Source: Elymus sibiricus
Taxonomy: Eukaryota > Streptophyta > Magnoliopsida > Poales > Poaceae
NCBI GenBank assembly: GCA_039707655.1
Contig: CM077663.1
Coordinates: 432,777,830-432,841,829 of the forward strand
Direction of reading: 5' to 3'
DNA: 64,000 bases
In this document: positions 24,147 to 35,324 of the stretch, piece by piece
Layout: every line of letters starts with the position of its first letter
How positions within the stretch are numbered: position 1 is the first letter of the stretch
Translations under genes and position numbers: made by a program
The notes under the pieces: generated by a model
What the model saw: the letters and a program-made list of their open reading frames with translations, nothing else
Told to the model about the DNA's origin: nothing
The model's database searches: none

Positions 24147-24391
24147 TTACTCAGCGTCCATTTTCCCGTCCATATCTGTTACGGTTTGTTTCCTAGAGCA
24201 GAACTTAGGAGCAGTTGGAAAATAAACCACTTTCAACACCCGGGCGCTAAGAGACATAGGATCTTGTAGAATCCGCCAGGCTTGCCTAGCCAAGATAGCC
24301 AGATTCTCAATTTCAATGTCTCTAAATCCCATGCCTCCCTTATACTTCGGCATCGTCATCAAGTCCGACGAGACCCATGATGTCTTCCTTC
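24147..24391 (-). pseudogene. LINE reverse transcriptase C-terminal fragment within the mitochondrial insert
   Basis: The minus strand encodes [12 protein letters not shown], then [18 protein letters not shown] and [12 protein letters not shown], ending near KVVYFPTA. This is the conserved region after the RT domain of plant L1-type LINEs (the GGLGFRD and LLARQAWR blocks). About 80 codons remain, with no upstream RT motifs. Mitochondrial-type sequence lies on both sides. It may be a nuclear LINE piece that had already moved into the mitochondrial genome, or a later insertion after the block reached the nucleus. No target duplication or poly(A) was found. Confidence 0.8.
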
Positions 24392-25330
24392 CTTTCTACT
24401 AAACAGAATTTGACCCTATTTCAGTACCACTTGATAAGCCCGGATCTGTCTGACCAATAGGAGATAGGCAGAAGAACAGCGCTAAGGATAGTTACTGAAA
24501 GGCAAGGCTTATATGAATGTGCTTTCTAACAGTCTTAGTCGATTGAAAGAAAGGATTGCTATCCAAGCACGATAAAAAGAATATACATAGAGCCTCTATA
24601 ACTCGAGCAAATGCCATGAGTGAGACTCTAGGACTTTCAGCGTTCATCCTATTTATGATAAAGCGTGTACTGATGTAGTCAGCGAGCATCCCATGCTAGA
24701 GCAGAAGAGGTTCTTTCTAAATCGGAGTATCGGGACTCATTGAACTTCTTGCACATAAGATTCAAATTAGAGTGTTGAATTCAGATACCGTTTTTGGGAT
24801 CGATCTTCCGCTACTTCTGAACGGATAGATGCCTACATAACCCTGGTTCAATCTTTTCGAGGGTGTCGGAATCAGACCTAATGTAGTTCTCGGTCCTTTT
24901 TCTAAAGGTGCTTTTGTAGCTTCTTCACTCCTGCACCTTATTCTGTCTGAAACATTTCTTAACCCAATGCTAACAATTGATTGGATCATCCGATCCCTTT
25001 CTTAAAGAAAAGAATTATTACTACTTTCACATGGAGTGAAAGGGACGCTGTTCAGAAAGCAGGAAAAAAACGCCTTTCTACGTCTGCGCCCTGCTAGAAG
25101 CTGAAGCTATCACACCAGGTAGAACAGAGACACTCGAGAAAAGACGAGCAGCAGCCCCTGACTGCGCCCATGACTGCAGCCTCTGTTCCCTTTCGTACTC
25201 GATCTTCTAGCGTTCTCCCTGGATCCAGGGATGACGGTATCGATTGAACCCGGGGTGGGTTCAAAATGGCAGGGTCTTGCACTGCAGGAGCAAGGGGTGT
25301 GTCCGCTGCTGCTTTGATCTGTTAAGAATG
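24392..25330. other. End of mitochondrial-type insert, no recognised gene
   Basis: Spacer up to the junction with the callose synthase intron. The exact junction is not visible; the intron sequence following the exon at 25423 becomes unlike its surroundings near 25330. Confidence 0.4.
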
Positions 25331-25897
25331 CAATTCGACTGCGTCAGCTTCTTTTATTGAACCAGTACGGTGCCATTGTTCTTTTTGAGGAAACAGATTC
25401 CATTGTTATAAATCACACGTACCTCCTCCAGCTGCATGATGGACTGGGATGCACTGGCAGCATCGAGAGGGAGGATGTTGAACGGCGCATAGATGTCTTT
25501 CTTCTCTTGCACATCCTTGTGCAAGCGAATAATCTGTGAAGCAGAATATCAAAGGAAGTCGTCGCGTTCGAGAGTCCTAGATTTCAATTGAGCTAATTAG
25601 AGTAGACAGTGAGCACGAACCTCTGGGTTGACTTCTTCAACCTTCTCATTCTTGTTGACGGAGCGGAGCACCTCGAAGAGGACTCCGGCGGTCTGGTAGG
25701 CCTTCCCAAGTTGGGCCCTGAAGGCGACATTGGCATGGGACATGGTGTGTCATGGCTAGGATTAGATTTATAACGAGATAGAGCTCTGGTTTGGAGCTTC
25801 AGAATTACCGGTCAGCTTGTTCCCCTTTGTCAAGTGCACGGACGTAGTTCTCGTAGTACTACTGATAAAAACTCTCAATTTCACGGGCATCGCTCTT

Positions 25898-26368
25898 TTT
25901 TTTTTTTTTTGCGAGAAAACTTTCGATCTATTCATCTTCAATCATGGCAGTACAACGAACACCAGAAATAATAAAAATTACATCCAGATTCGTAGACCAC
26001 CTAGCGACGACTACAAGTACTGAAGCGAGCCGAAGGCGCGCCGCCGTCATCGCCCCTCCATCGCCGGAGTCGGGCACAACTTGTTGTAGTAGACAGTCGG
26101 GAAGTCGTCGTGCTAAGGCCCCATAGGACCAGCGCACCAGAACAGCAACCGCCGCCGATGAAGAATAACGTAGATCGGAAGGATCCAACCCAAAGACACA
26201 CGAACGTAGAAGAACAACGACGAGATCCGAGCAAATCCACCAAAGATAGATCCGCCGGAGACACACCTCCACACGCCCACCAACGATGCTATACGCACCG
26301 CCGGAACGGGGGCTAGGCGGGGAGACCTTTATTCCATCTTCAGGGAGCCGCCGCCGTCTCGTCTTCCT
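25898..26368 (-). mobile_element. Non-LTR retroposon (SINE or truncated LINE) in callose synthase exon c
   Basis: 471 bases start with a run of T on the plus strand, which is the poly(A) tail of a minus-strand element. It is flanked by the 12-bp duplication GGCATCGCTCTT at 25886-25897 and 26369-26380. The body is GC-rich with no RT motif. The duplication encodes K-S-D-A of the callose synthase exon, so the insertion point is certain. Confidence 0.88.
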
Positions 26369-26413
26369 GGCATCGCTCTTCTTCACGCGCTTCGCGAGAC
26401 TGGGGCTATTATC

Positions 26414-27608
26414 CTGTGGTGTTGCATAAGAGCAAAAACATAAAATTATGTAGTGGCATCTTTGGATTCGAGAGGGTAGTTATGCAAAATCCGATAAAAA
26501 AATCCCCCAATCTTCCTGCTCCTAGACCCTATTTTGCTCTGGCTTTTAGGTTAGATTCAATCTTATTTTCTTTCAATCTTTCTCACCGTGTCTATTTCCC
26601 CGCTTCTTTTCCAAACTAGTAAAATTGAATCATTTCAAAAGGACGTCCAGAAAATAAGGCTAACCCAATTTGCCTCTCCAAAACAAAAAGAAAAAAATAT
26701 ATAAATGCTAGCGCACGAAACTGATTGATCGAAATGAATCATGAAGAGGATATTAGAACCTCGAATTGGTTTACCATAATGTCCAAATTAATTCTAAACT
26801 CTACATTTCATCAGGCATAAATTACACAAAGATTGGCCATGACTTAAGGACTAAATAATCTAAACATGTTTGTTTTTGTGGATCCTGAATAAAAGGAGAT
26901 GCAGTGGATTTCGCTCGGTCAATAAACAACTGGAACTTAGCACATGTACATATAAAATAGAAAGGCGCAAAGGATGCAGCATATCATTCTATTGCAGTAT
27001 TACACTACTTCTGGAACAACATAACTAATAAATTCAGCTTGCATGCTTGTTTCATGACATCTCCTGACAAGTACCAATTTGACCACCTTGGGCATCGGCT
27101 AATTATCATCTTATCACACAATTACAATTTTATTGAATTGGAAATCAAATGAACTGAGGATTCATAAAACATCATATAAACTGCAAATACAAACTACAAG
27201 TAGGCAGACACCATAACAATTCAACCGCATTTATTTTCTATGAGCATTTTACAATAACAGATCACTCATACGTTGAGATATCAATTAAGCTACTGGTTCT
27301 CTTATATTAGCTTGTTTTCCAGCATAGTGTAACTTGAATTCTGAGACTTATAGCCAATCATAGCGATACACTTATCCACCTATCAATTTATTAAAGCTTT
27401 ATCAAGCAAGTAATGAAAGCTACTAGCTATATACATTGGTTTCACAGCAGGGTCAAAATTGCAAACCATGCAAGGCAAATAAAGGCACGGGGCAAGCCAA
27501 AAAACAGCAAGCAACTAGAAACGAACTGAAATGAATGAAACTAACGAAGGAAACACCACATACGCTAGAGCATGCAAAATACATGGAGCCATGGAGATTG
27601 TGTCTCAC
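26414..27608 (-). other. Callose synthase intron between exons b and c
   Basis: AT-rich intron sequence with no further gene or repeat recognised. Confidence 0.7.
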
Positions 27609-27709
27609 CTTCTCAAGTCGTTGGAGCAGAGCAGTCTTAAACTGCCTGACTCCGCGACCGATAGAATTCTGATCCAGCCGGTGCGCCTTCTCGAATGCGT
27701 AAAACCGAC

Positions 27710-28359
27710 CTATGTTCGCAGCAAAAAAAATAGAAAAATAAAGCGACAAAACGCAAGAAACTTCCATTTACTTTGCAGGATATAGTAGAAACTAGAAACC
27801 AATTACCCGAGTCCCCATTCGAGATACGTGAAACTATTCTAGCCAAACCAATTGACCATAACTATCCGATTGCAACATGATTTCAACAAAACGGAGAAAG
27901 TATCAGAAATACCACTATCTAGTACATCTAATCTGCTCCCTCAAGTGTGAAACACAAAGGTGCTCCGAAATGAACAAGTAATATGTATGGATGATCGCTG
28001 AAAAGTTCTCCAAAATTAGCTCTCCAAAGCAAGGAAAAATGGCAAAGCCAGAAAAGTTCTCCAGGAAATCACACTAACTGTTTTTCTGCATAGACTCGTA
28101 TGATTATGAATCAAAAGCAAAACATCCTCGAAAACCACGAATCGAGGCGCGCATGTGCCCCCCAAAAAAATATAAGAACAAACATCTTTGAACGTGGGAA
28201 CACAAAACTTTTCCAAGTACACACAGCCTACGCGGCATTGATCCGACGCCAAAAAAATGAACCAGGAGCGCTCGCTCTGCCACAAAATCCAAACCCAAAC
28301 GCATCAAAACAGCATGCGAAATGCACCATACGTATCCCCGCGAAAACGAATGCACGTAC
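27710..28359 (-). other. Callose synthase intron between exons a and b
   Basis: Intron with donor GTACGTG at 28359 and acceptor at 27710. Its phase-1 split cysteine codon matches the conserved YLCRFYAF join. No other feature was seen. Confidence 0.7.
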
Positions 28360-28540
28360 AGAGGTAAGCGACTCGGGGGCGCTCGGGCTCGATCTCGGCG
28401 GCGACGCGCAGGATGGGCACGATGCTGCTGAGCATGGACGGGACGACCTCGTTGTCGAACACCTCCATGGAGAAGGTCGCCATGCCCAGGTGGGAGGGGA
28501 GGCAGGTGAAGAAATAGAGGTCCGGCCTTGCGTGCCCGTG

Positions 28541-29000
28541 CACTACAAAAAAAAGACACATCCATGACATTTTGGGCCGAACGGAAATTTTTTCTGTCAT
28601 ACTTATGACTCTTCTATGACGATAATTGTGACAAAACCCGGTATCATCATAGATGTGGTGGGCTCCTACTTCTATGACAAAAAATCATGACAGAAAATGG
28701 GCTTTTCATCCTGGGCGGGCCGGAGACGCAGCTGCATGGCATTCATTGGGCCGTCCGTGACGGAAAAAACCGTGGTAGAAGCGAGGGCGAGGAAAATTTC
28801 GGGGAGTTCCCGGTTACGGTGGGTGGTCGGAGGCCGAGCGATGCGCGTTTCTCTCGTACACGTACACGCGTGTGTGCGAGGCGTTGGCCTCTAACTGAAC
28901 CCGAGCGAGGCGTCGCCTAACTGAACCCGAGCGATTGCACTGCAGGCTACGCGTTACTGAACCCGAGCGATCGAGCGATTCCTTCGCTACTGCTGCTAAC
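28541..29000. mobile_element. CACTA-3 left end (other end not found)
   Basis: A terminal CACTACAAAAAAAAGACAC begins exactly where the callose synthase exon stops. It is followed by short direct and inverted repeats around TATGACA and TCATGACAGAAAATGGGC, typical of Triticeae CACTA subterminal sequence. No matching inverted end (GTGTC...TTGTAGTG) occurs further right before 32350, so the element is truncated or rearranged. The tandem arrays to its right may be its interior. Confidence 0.65.
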
Positions 29001-29017
29001 TGAAGCCGATCGATGAT

Positions 29018-29460
29018 GCCTCTGGATGAACAGTGAGCGTTGCAGGGGGGTTGGATGAACAGTGAGCGTTGGGGGGGGGGGGGGGGGGTTGGATGAACAG
29101 TGAGCGGTGGGAGTGGATGAACAGGACCCGTGGCGTTGCCTCTGGATGAACAGGACCCCGATCGATCGAGCCGGTTGGGGCTGGATGAACAGGACCCCGT
29201 GGAGGGCTGGATGAACAGGACGACCCCGTGGAGGGCTGGATGAACAGTAGCCGGTGGAGGGGTGGATGAACAGTAGCCCGTGGAGGGGTGGTTGAACAGG
29301 AGCCCGTGGAGAGGGGTGGTTGAACAGTAGCCGGTGGAGTAGCGCGCGGTGGAGGCTGGATGAACAGGAGCCCGTGGATGAACAGTCGCAGGTGGAGGCT
29401 GGAGGAGGTCGACGGTGGATGAACAGTAGCCCGTGGAGGCTGGAGGAGGTCGACGGTGGA
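29018..29460. repeat. GGATGAACAG tandem array
   Basis: Some twenty irregular units of about 20-25 bases built on GGATGAACAG followed by GACCCCGTGGAGG or TAGCCGGTGGAGG. They include a G-run of about 19 bases near 29069-29088. The long minus-strand ORFs here are periodic translations of the repeat. Confidence 0.85.
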
Positions 29461-29486
29461 GATTGACAGTATCCTGTGGAGTCCCG

Positions 29487-29770
29487 TTTTGCGGTACGCC
29501 ACACCCCTCCCGATGAACAGGACCCCCGTTTCGACCGTAGCGCTCCAACATAAGTCCGTTTCGTCCGTTTTGCGGTACGCCACACCCCTCCCGATCAACA
29601 GGACCCCCGCTTCGACCGTAGGAGGTCCGTTTCCTCCGTTTTGCGGTACGCCAGACCCCTCCCGATGAACAGGATCCCGTTTCGAACGTGGCCGGTCGAA
29701 CACAAGGCCATTTCCTCCGTTCTGCGGTACGCCAGGCCTCGTTTCCATCGCCTGTTCCGTCCGAGCCCTC
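29487..29770. repeat. Tandem array of 70-90 bp units
   Basis: About four units, each beginning GTTTTGCGGTACGCCA and containing CCCTCCCGATGAACAGGA and TTTCGACCGTAG, are followed by a degenerate unit. It shares the GATGAACAG core with the array to its left. Confidence 0.8.
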
Positions 29771-30099
29771 CCGATGAACACGACGACGCATTCCGTTCCG
29801 ACCCAGCCGGTTGGCTCCCCATGAACACGACGACGACGCTGTTTCTCCGTTCCGACCCAGCCATGTACACGAGCCCTGGCCGTACATATGCGCGAGTAGG
29901 CGTTCGAGACCCCGCCCGTATGTACGTACGTGGCCGTATTTTCTTTCTTGCACCCTGGCCGTTGTACGTACGTGTACATGCTACGTGCGCGCCTCTACTA
30001 CGACACGTGCGCGCCTCTACATCGACCAGTATATATGTACGTACACGTTCGCGACCAGAATGACAATGCTACGTACGCTTCGACCAGGTGGGTCCCGAC

Positions 30100-31971
30100 T
30101 GTCAGGCACTTTCTTGCGTGCGAAGATGTAGCTGGTGGGTCCCAGCAGTCAGGGGGGCGAATTGTTTTTTTTTGCCCGGACGCACTTCCTTGCGTGCGAA
30201 GATGTAGCTGGTGGGTCCCAGCAGTCAAGGCAAAACGTTTTTTTCGCGAAATACGGTGGCCCGTCCGGTGGGTCCCTGCTGTCAGGTGGAGGAATAATTA
30301 TTTTCCGCGTAATAAGGAGGCACTTCCTTGCGGCTGCCGTGGACCCAGCTGTCAGCCTCTCCAGTACTCTTCCGATGGAAGTCGGTCGTTGACCACATTG
30401 ACCACGCCACCCCGAGAGCACCACGGCGGTGGACGACGGCGAGGCCTAGGAAGGGGACAACGCAGAGCCGGGGAAGACGCGGCAGTGGAAGCCCGCGCGG
30501 AGAGGAGTACGAGGGTTCACTGGTTCGGCTGCGGTGTGAGGCTGCCGTCGCCGCAGAATAACAGGGGGTGTGGGTGAGTAGAGGGATGCCCTGGCCAGCG
30601 GTGGGAGTAGTAGGGGCGGTGAGGCCTGCGCGGCAGCACAGCCGGCCACGGGAGGCGGGAGCAGGCGGTCCCGCCGGCGCTGCTTTGGCGGCTGGAGCAA
30701 GAAGATCAGAGATTGAAGAAACACGACGGCCCTTGGATTGACATCCAACGGTTACGTCTGCTAGAATCGTTTGTTGACGTATATAATAACTAAAAAAATC
30801 TTGCATACGCGTCAACTTAACAGGCCCACAAGTCAGACCACTCTTTTTTTTTAATAATTTATATATTGCTCATTGCAACTTCTTATGCAATTTATTGCAG
30901 TCGTTTTTTTTGGTTGGTCAGGGCCAATTTTGCATATTTCTGTGGGTTCCAAACTATTTTTAATACCGAAATGTCGAGCCAGATTTAAAGTACTTTGAAG
31001 ATATATTTAAATTAGGTTAATGCCCAGAGAAATAGGAATCTGAAAATGTGAAAAAATTCAGAAATTATAAAGTAATTGCCAATTTGTCATCTGTTTTTAT
31101 ATTTACAACCAATTTCATATTACTTTCAAGATTTGCAGGCGTCTTGAAAGAGTTGCATCCCATTAGGGCGTAGAAAAATAAGTAGGCCTGGATTGGGTAT
31201 TCTTCAGAAAAACTAAACTGGGCTCATTTTCACAAAGAAAAAATAGCTGGGCTGGTCACATGGTGAACATAAAATATAAGCCTGGGCTAGACGGGCCACA
31301 GCCCAGTTCAAACCCTGCTCCGTCTCAACAATAACAAAAAAAAATACTGCTCGAGCAGCTACGTCCCAGGTGTCAGCCGATCTTGTGCTGTTCTCTTGTC
31401 TATTGACTATATACGCTCACAATGTCGTGGGTCCCAGATGTCAGGAAAACACTAGGAGGAAGCATTTTATTTTTCCATACGACTGACGTGGTGGGCCCCT
31501 ACTGTCATCCTATCCACGTACTTCTGCCGATTCCTGTTGTTTGTTGACCATGTTGACAACGCGAGAGGGCGGCGCCGCGGCAAGCGCACCAAACCGCACG
31601 GAGGACGTCGGCGTTAACGATTTAGGAGACGGTGGGGCGGCGATGCGTGCGCTGAGGCACAGCCAGCCGTGGGAGGCGGAAGCAGGCGGCCCCGCCAGCG
31701 CTGGTTTAGTTTTGGCAGCTGGAGGAAGACAGGCTGAAGAAACATGACAGACTGTAAAAGCAGCAGGAGTACTTAACAACCTTAACTGAAACCAGCAGGG
31801 GCACTTAACAACCAAAGCTGAAAGCAGTATGAGTACTTATACAGGTTCAACCGTACAAAGCACGCCTCGAACAGTGCTACTTTGCCTACAGTTAACCAAG
31901 GGTGAGGCCGCCAAGCCCCAGGACAAGGCCCAGGCGCCACCCCGCGCATCCACAACCTTCTGAAAGCGGCT
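30100..31971. other. Intergenic DNA with a dispersed duplication
   Basis: 30626-30723 and 31644-31744 are imperfect copies (GGAGGCGG.AGCAGGCGG, a shared TGAAGAAACA end), and each is preceded by a GTTGACCA motif (30388, 31543). GGTGGGTCCC...GTCAG motifs recur at 30087, 30133, 30209 and 30267. No gene was recognised. ORFs here are short and lie within repeats. Confidence 0.6.
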
Positions 31972-32356
31972 TCATCTCGCAATGTGGTCAATAAACAGGA
32001 TATTCGCATTAGAGCCATGGAAAAGCATGAACATAATCTTCTGTCCTATTCTCCAAGATGGACGGGCCTTCATTATTTGAGACCACCCATGAATAAGTAT
32101 CTTTTCACCTCCAAGGGGAATGGAGTAGGTCGACATAAACATCATGTTGTTACCAAGCGCAAGTCTGACCCGACCATGGTCAGGCATCTGTATAGGAACA
32201 ATAGAACTGGGCAGTTTCTGTTTCAAGAAGATCACAGCTGTAAAACTGTGTATAAGCAATAGTTTATGAAGAACATATATAACAGAAAACAGCTCGTACC
32301 ATAAGTTTCTCGACACAGTTGGACCTGTTCAACGAGTGCAGCAGTGGCACACATAT
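31972..32356 (-). pseudogene. Gene A (B3-like), 3' part: rest of exon 4 and exon 5
   Basis: This is the downstream part of the gene whose 5' part is at 53983-55016. Exon 4 resumes at 32356 with CATAALVEQ and can end at 32325 (GT donor). Exon 5 (32217-31972) encodes KLPSSIVPIQMPDHGRVRL, then STYSIPLGGEKILIHGWSQI and GQKIMFMLFHGS, ending with TGA. The GW...GQK...F pattern resembles the last strands of a B3 DNA-binding domain. The same position in the CACTA-1 copy reads GLPLNVVPHWI and MRIVSLRPRYP, also from an exon starting in phase 0. Copia B and its nested elements separate this part from exon 4. The gene also has a stop in exon 3, so it is dead. Confidence 0.65.
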
Positions 32357-34093
32357 TGAAGGAAATATGCCCTAGAGGCAATAATAAAGTTATTATTTAT
32401 TTCCTTATATCATGATAAATGTTTATTATTCATGCTAGAATTGTATTAACCGGAAACATGATACATGTGTGAATACATAGACAAACTAAGTGTCACTAGT
32501 ATGCCTCTACTTGACTAGCTCGTTTATCGATGGTTGTGTTTCCTAGCCATGGACAAAAGAGTTGTCATTTGATTAACGGGATCACATCATTGGGAGAATG
32601 ATGTGATTGACATGACCCATTCCGTTAGCTTAGCACTTGACCGTTTAGTATGTTGCTACTGCTTTCTTCATGACTTATACATGTTCCTGTGACTATGAGA
32701 TTATGCAACTCCCGTTTACCAGAGGAACACTTTGTGTGCTACCAAACATCACAACGTAACTGGGTGATTATAAAGGTGCTCTACAGGTGTCTCCAAAGGT
32801 ACTTTTTGGGTTGGCGTATTTCGAGATTAGGATTTGTCACTCCGATTGTCGGAGAGGTATCTCTGGGCCCACTCAGTAATGCACATCACTATAAGCCTTG
32901 CAAGCATTGCAACTAATTAGTTAGTTGCGGGATGATGTATTACGGAACGAGTAAAGAGACTTGCCGGTAACGAGATTGAACTAGGTATTGAGATACCGAC
33001 GATCGAATCTCGGGCAAGTAACATACCGATGACAAAGGGAACAACGTATGTTGTTATGCGGTTTGACCGATAAAGATCTTCGTAGAATATGTGGGAGCCA
33101 ATATGAGCATCCAGGTTCCGCTATTGGTTATTGACCGGAAACGTGTCTCGGTCATGTCTACATAGTTCTCGAACCCGTAGGGTCCGCACGCTTAAAGTTA
33201 GATGACGGTTATATTATGAGTTTATATGTTTTGATGTACCGAAGGTAGTTCGGAGTCCCGGATGTGATCACGGACATGACGAGGAGTCTCAAAATGGTCG
33301 AGACGTAAAGATCGATATATTGGACGACTATATTTGGACACCGGAATGGTTCCGGGTGAGATCGGGATAATACCGGAGCACCAGGAGGTTATCGGAACCC
33401 CCCGGGAGGTATATGGGCCTTATTGGGCTTTAGTGGAAAGGAGGAGAAAGGAGCAAGGGAGGGGGCGCCCCCCCTCCCCCCCCCAAGCCCAATCCGAATT
33501 GGGAGGGGGGCCGGCCCCCCCTTTCCTTCCTCCCTCCTTCCTCTTCCTTCCCTCTCCCTCTGCAAGTAGGAAAGGGGGGGACAAACCTACTTGGAGTAGG
33601 ATTGCCTCCCCTTGGGCGCGCCTCTCCCCTTGGCCGGCCCTCTCCTCCTCCCCTCCTTTATATACGGGGGCAGGGGAGCACCCCATAGACACAACAATTG
33701 ATCTTTGATCTCTTAGCCGTGTGCGGTGCCCCCCTCCACCATAGTCCTCCTCGATAATATCGTGGCGGTGCTTAGACGAAGCCCTGCGTCGGTAGAACAT
33801 CATCATCGTCACCATGCCGTCGTGCTGACGGAACTCTCCCTCGACACTCGGCTGGATCGGAGTTCGAGGGACGTCATCGAGCTGAACGTGTGCAAGAACT
33901 CGGAGGTGCCGTGCTTTCGGTGCTTGATCGGTCGGGCCGTGAAGACGTACGACTACATCAACCGCGTTGTGCTAACGCTTCCGCTTTCGGTCTACGAGGG
34001 TACGTGGACAACACTCTCCCCTCTCGTTGCTATGCATCACCATGATCTTGCGTGTGCGTAGGAAATTTTTTGAAATTACTACGTTCCCCAACA
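32357..34093 (+). repeat. Copia B 5' LTR
   Basis: 1737 bases, starting TGAAGGAAATATGCCC and ending CCCCAACA. It is a different LTR subtype from copia A and C: the U3 lacks the AGCGGTAGTACCGC hairpins and has C/G homopolymer-rich sequence near 33460-33560. A TATA-like TTTATATACG lies at 33657-33666. Confidence 0.95.
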
Positions 34094-34108
34094 GTGGCAT
34101 CCGAGCCT
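34094..34108 (+). promoter_or_regulatory. Primer binding site of copia B
   Basis: GTGGCATCCGAGCCT directly follows the LTR, a variant of the tRNA-Met type site. Confidence 0.75.
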
Positions 34109-35324
34109 AGGTTTTATGCGTTGATGTTATATGCACGAGTAGAACACAAGTGAGTTGTGGGCGATACAAGTCATACTGCTTACCAGCATGTCATACTTTG
34201 GTTCGGCGGTATTGTTGGATGAAGGGGCCCGGACCGACATTACGCGTACGCTTACGCGAGACTGGTTCTACCGACGTGCTTTGCACACAGATGGCTGGCG
34301 GGTGTCAGTTTCTCCAACTTTAGTTGAACCGAGTGTGGCTACGCCCGGTCCTTGAGAAGGTTAAAACAGCACTAACTTGACGAACTATCGTTGTGGTTTT
34401 GATGCGTAGGTAAGAACGGTTCTTGCTCAGCCCGTAGCAGCCACGTAAAACTTGCAACAACAAAGTAGAGGACGTCTAACTTGTTTTTGCAGGGCATGTT
34501 GTGATGTGATATGGTCAAGACGTGATGCTATATTTTATTGTATGAGATGATCATGTTTTGTAACCGAGTTATCGGCAACTGGCAGGAGCCATATGGTTGT
34601 CGCTTTATTGTATGCAATGCAATCGCCCTGTAATTGCTTTACTTTATCACTAAGCGGTAGCGATAGTCGTATAAGCAATAGTTGGCGAGACGACAACGAT
34701 GCTACGATGGAGATCAAGGTGTCGCGCCGGTGACGATGGTGATCATGACGGTGCTTCGGAGATGGAGATCACAAGCACAAGATGATGATGGCCATATCAT
34801 ATCACTTATATTGATTGCATGTGATGTTTATCTTTTATGCATCTTATCTTGCTTTGATTGATGGTAGCATTATAAGATGATCTCTCACTAAATTTCAAGA
34901 TAAAAGTGTTCTCCTTGAGTATGCACCGTTGCCAAAGTTCGTCGTGCCCAGACACCACGTGATGATCGGGTGTGATAAGCTCTACGTCCATCTACAACGG
35001 GTGCAAGCCAGTTTTGCACACGCAGAATACTCAGGTTAAACTTGACGAGCCTAGCATATGCAGATATGGCCTTGGAACACTGAGACCGAAAGGTCAAGCG
35101 TGAATCATATAGTAGATATGATCAAGATAGTGATGTTCACCATTGAAAACTACTCCATTTCACGTGATGATCGGTTATGGTTTAATTGATTTGGATCACG
35201 TGATCACTTAGATGATTAGAGGGATGTCTATCTAAGTGGGAGTTCTTAAGTAATATGATTAATTGAACTTTAATTTATCATGAACTTAGTACTGGTAGTA
35301 TTTTGCAAATTATGTTGTAGATCA
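34109..35324 (+). other. Leader of copia B
   Basis: Aligns with the leaders of copia A and C over most of its length. No coding content. Confidence 0.75.

Larger units (their letters stand above)
8454..25330. other. Nuclear insert of mitochondrial DNA (NUMT), split by a CACTA element
   Basis: This block is identified as mitochondrial by nad1 exons b and c with their cis group II intron, the rps13 3' end, trnfM and the chloroplast-derived trnN, all with organelle sequence features. It lies in the nucleus because it abuts callose synthase exons at about 25330, is cut by a CACTA element with a TAA target duplication, and is flanked by a copia LTR. About 13 kb remain after removing the CACTA element. 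The right edge lies between about 25300 and 25400. The left edge is hidden by copia A or lies outside the window. The segment 8459-10125 has no recognised gene but the same intergenic style, and includes a short TTCTTA microsatellite near 8675-8700. Confidence 0.8.
25423..28540 (-). pseudogene. Callose synthase (glucan synthase-like) 5' exons, broken
   Basis: Five minus-strand exons with GT-AG borders encode the N-terminal (Vta1-like) part of a plant callose synthase, the plasma-membrane enzyme that makes beta-1,3-glucan from UDP-glucose. Exon a ends at 28360 (EVVPSMLSSIVPILRVA...PRVAYL). Exon b is 27709-27609 (FYAFEKAHRLD...LLQRLEK). Exon c is 26413-25809 with an insertion. Exon d is 25717-25621 (QLGKAYQTAGVLFEVL). 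Exon e is 25533-25423 (YAPFNILPLDAASASQSIM). Intron phases join correctly. Exon c carries a TAG at 25861-25859 and a 471-bp retroposon. The 5' end stops at the CACTA end at 28541. After exon e the mitochondrial block begins, and about nine tenths of the protein, including the catalytic region, is absent from the window. Confidence 0.92.

Noticed and set aside
8454..25330. The possibility that this is a true mitochondrial genome segment
   Set aside because: It is bordered by nuclear callose synthase exons and nuclear LTR and CACTA elements with target duplications, so it is a nuclear copy (unless the assembly is wrong).
29018..29460. CRISPR-like appearance of short repeats
   Set aside because: Units are irregular, without unique spacers of constant length, and the DNA is a plant nuclear genome; this is a minisatellite.
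28814..29979. Long overlapping minus-strand ORFs (up to 379 codons)
   Set aside because: They are periodic translations of the GATGAACAG arrays, open in all three minus frames, with no domain or codon bias of a gene.
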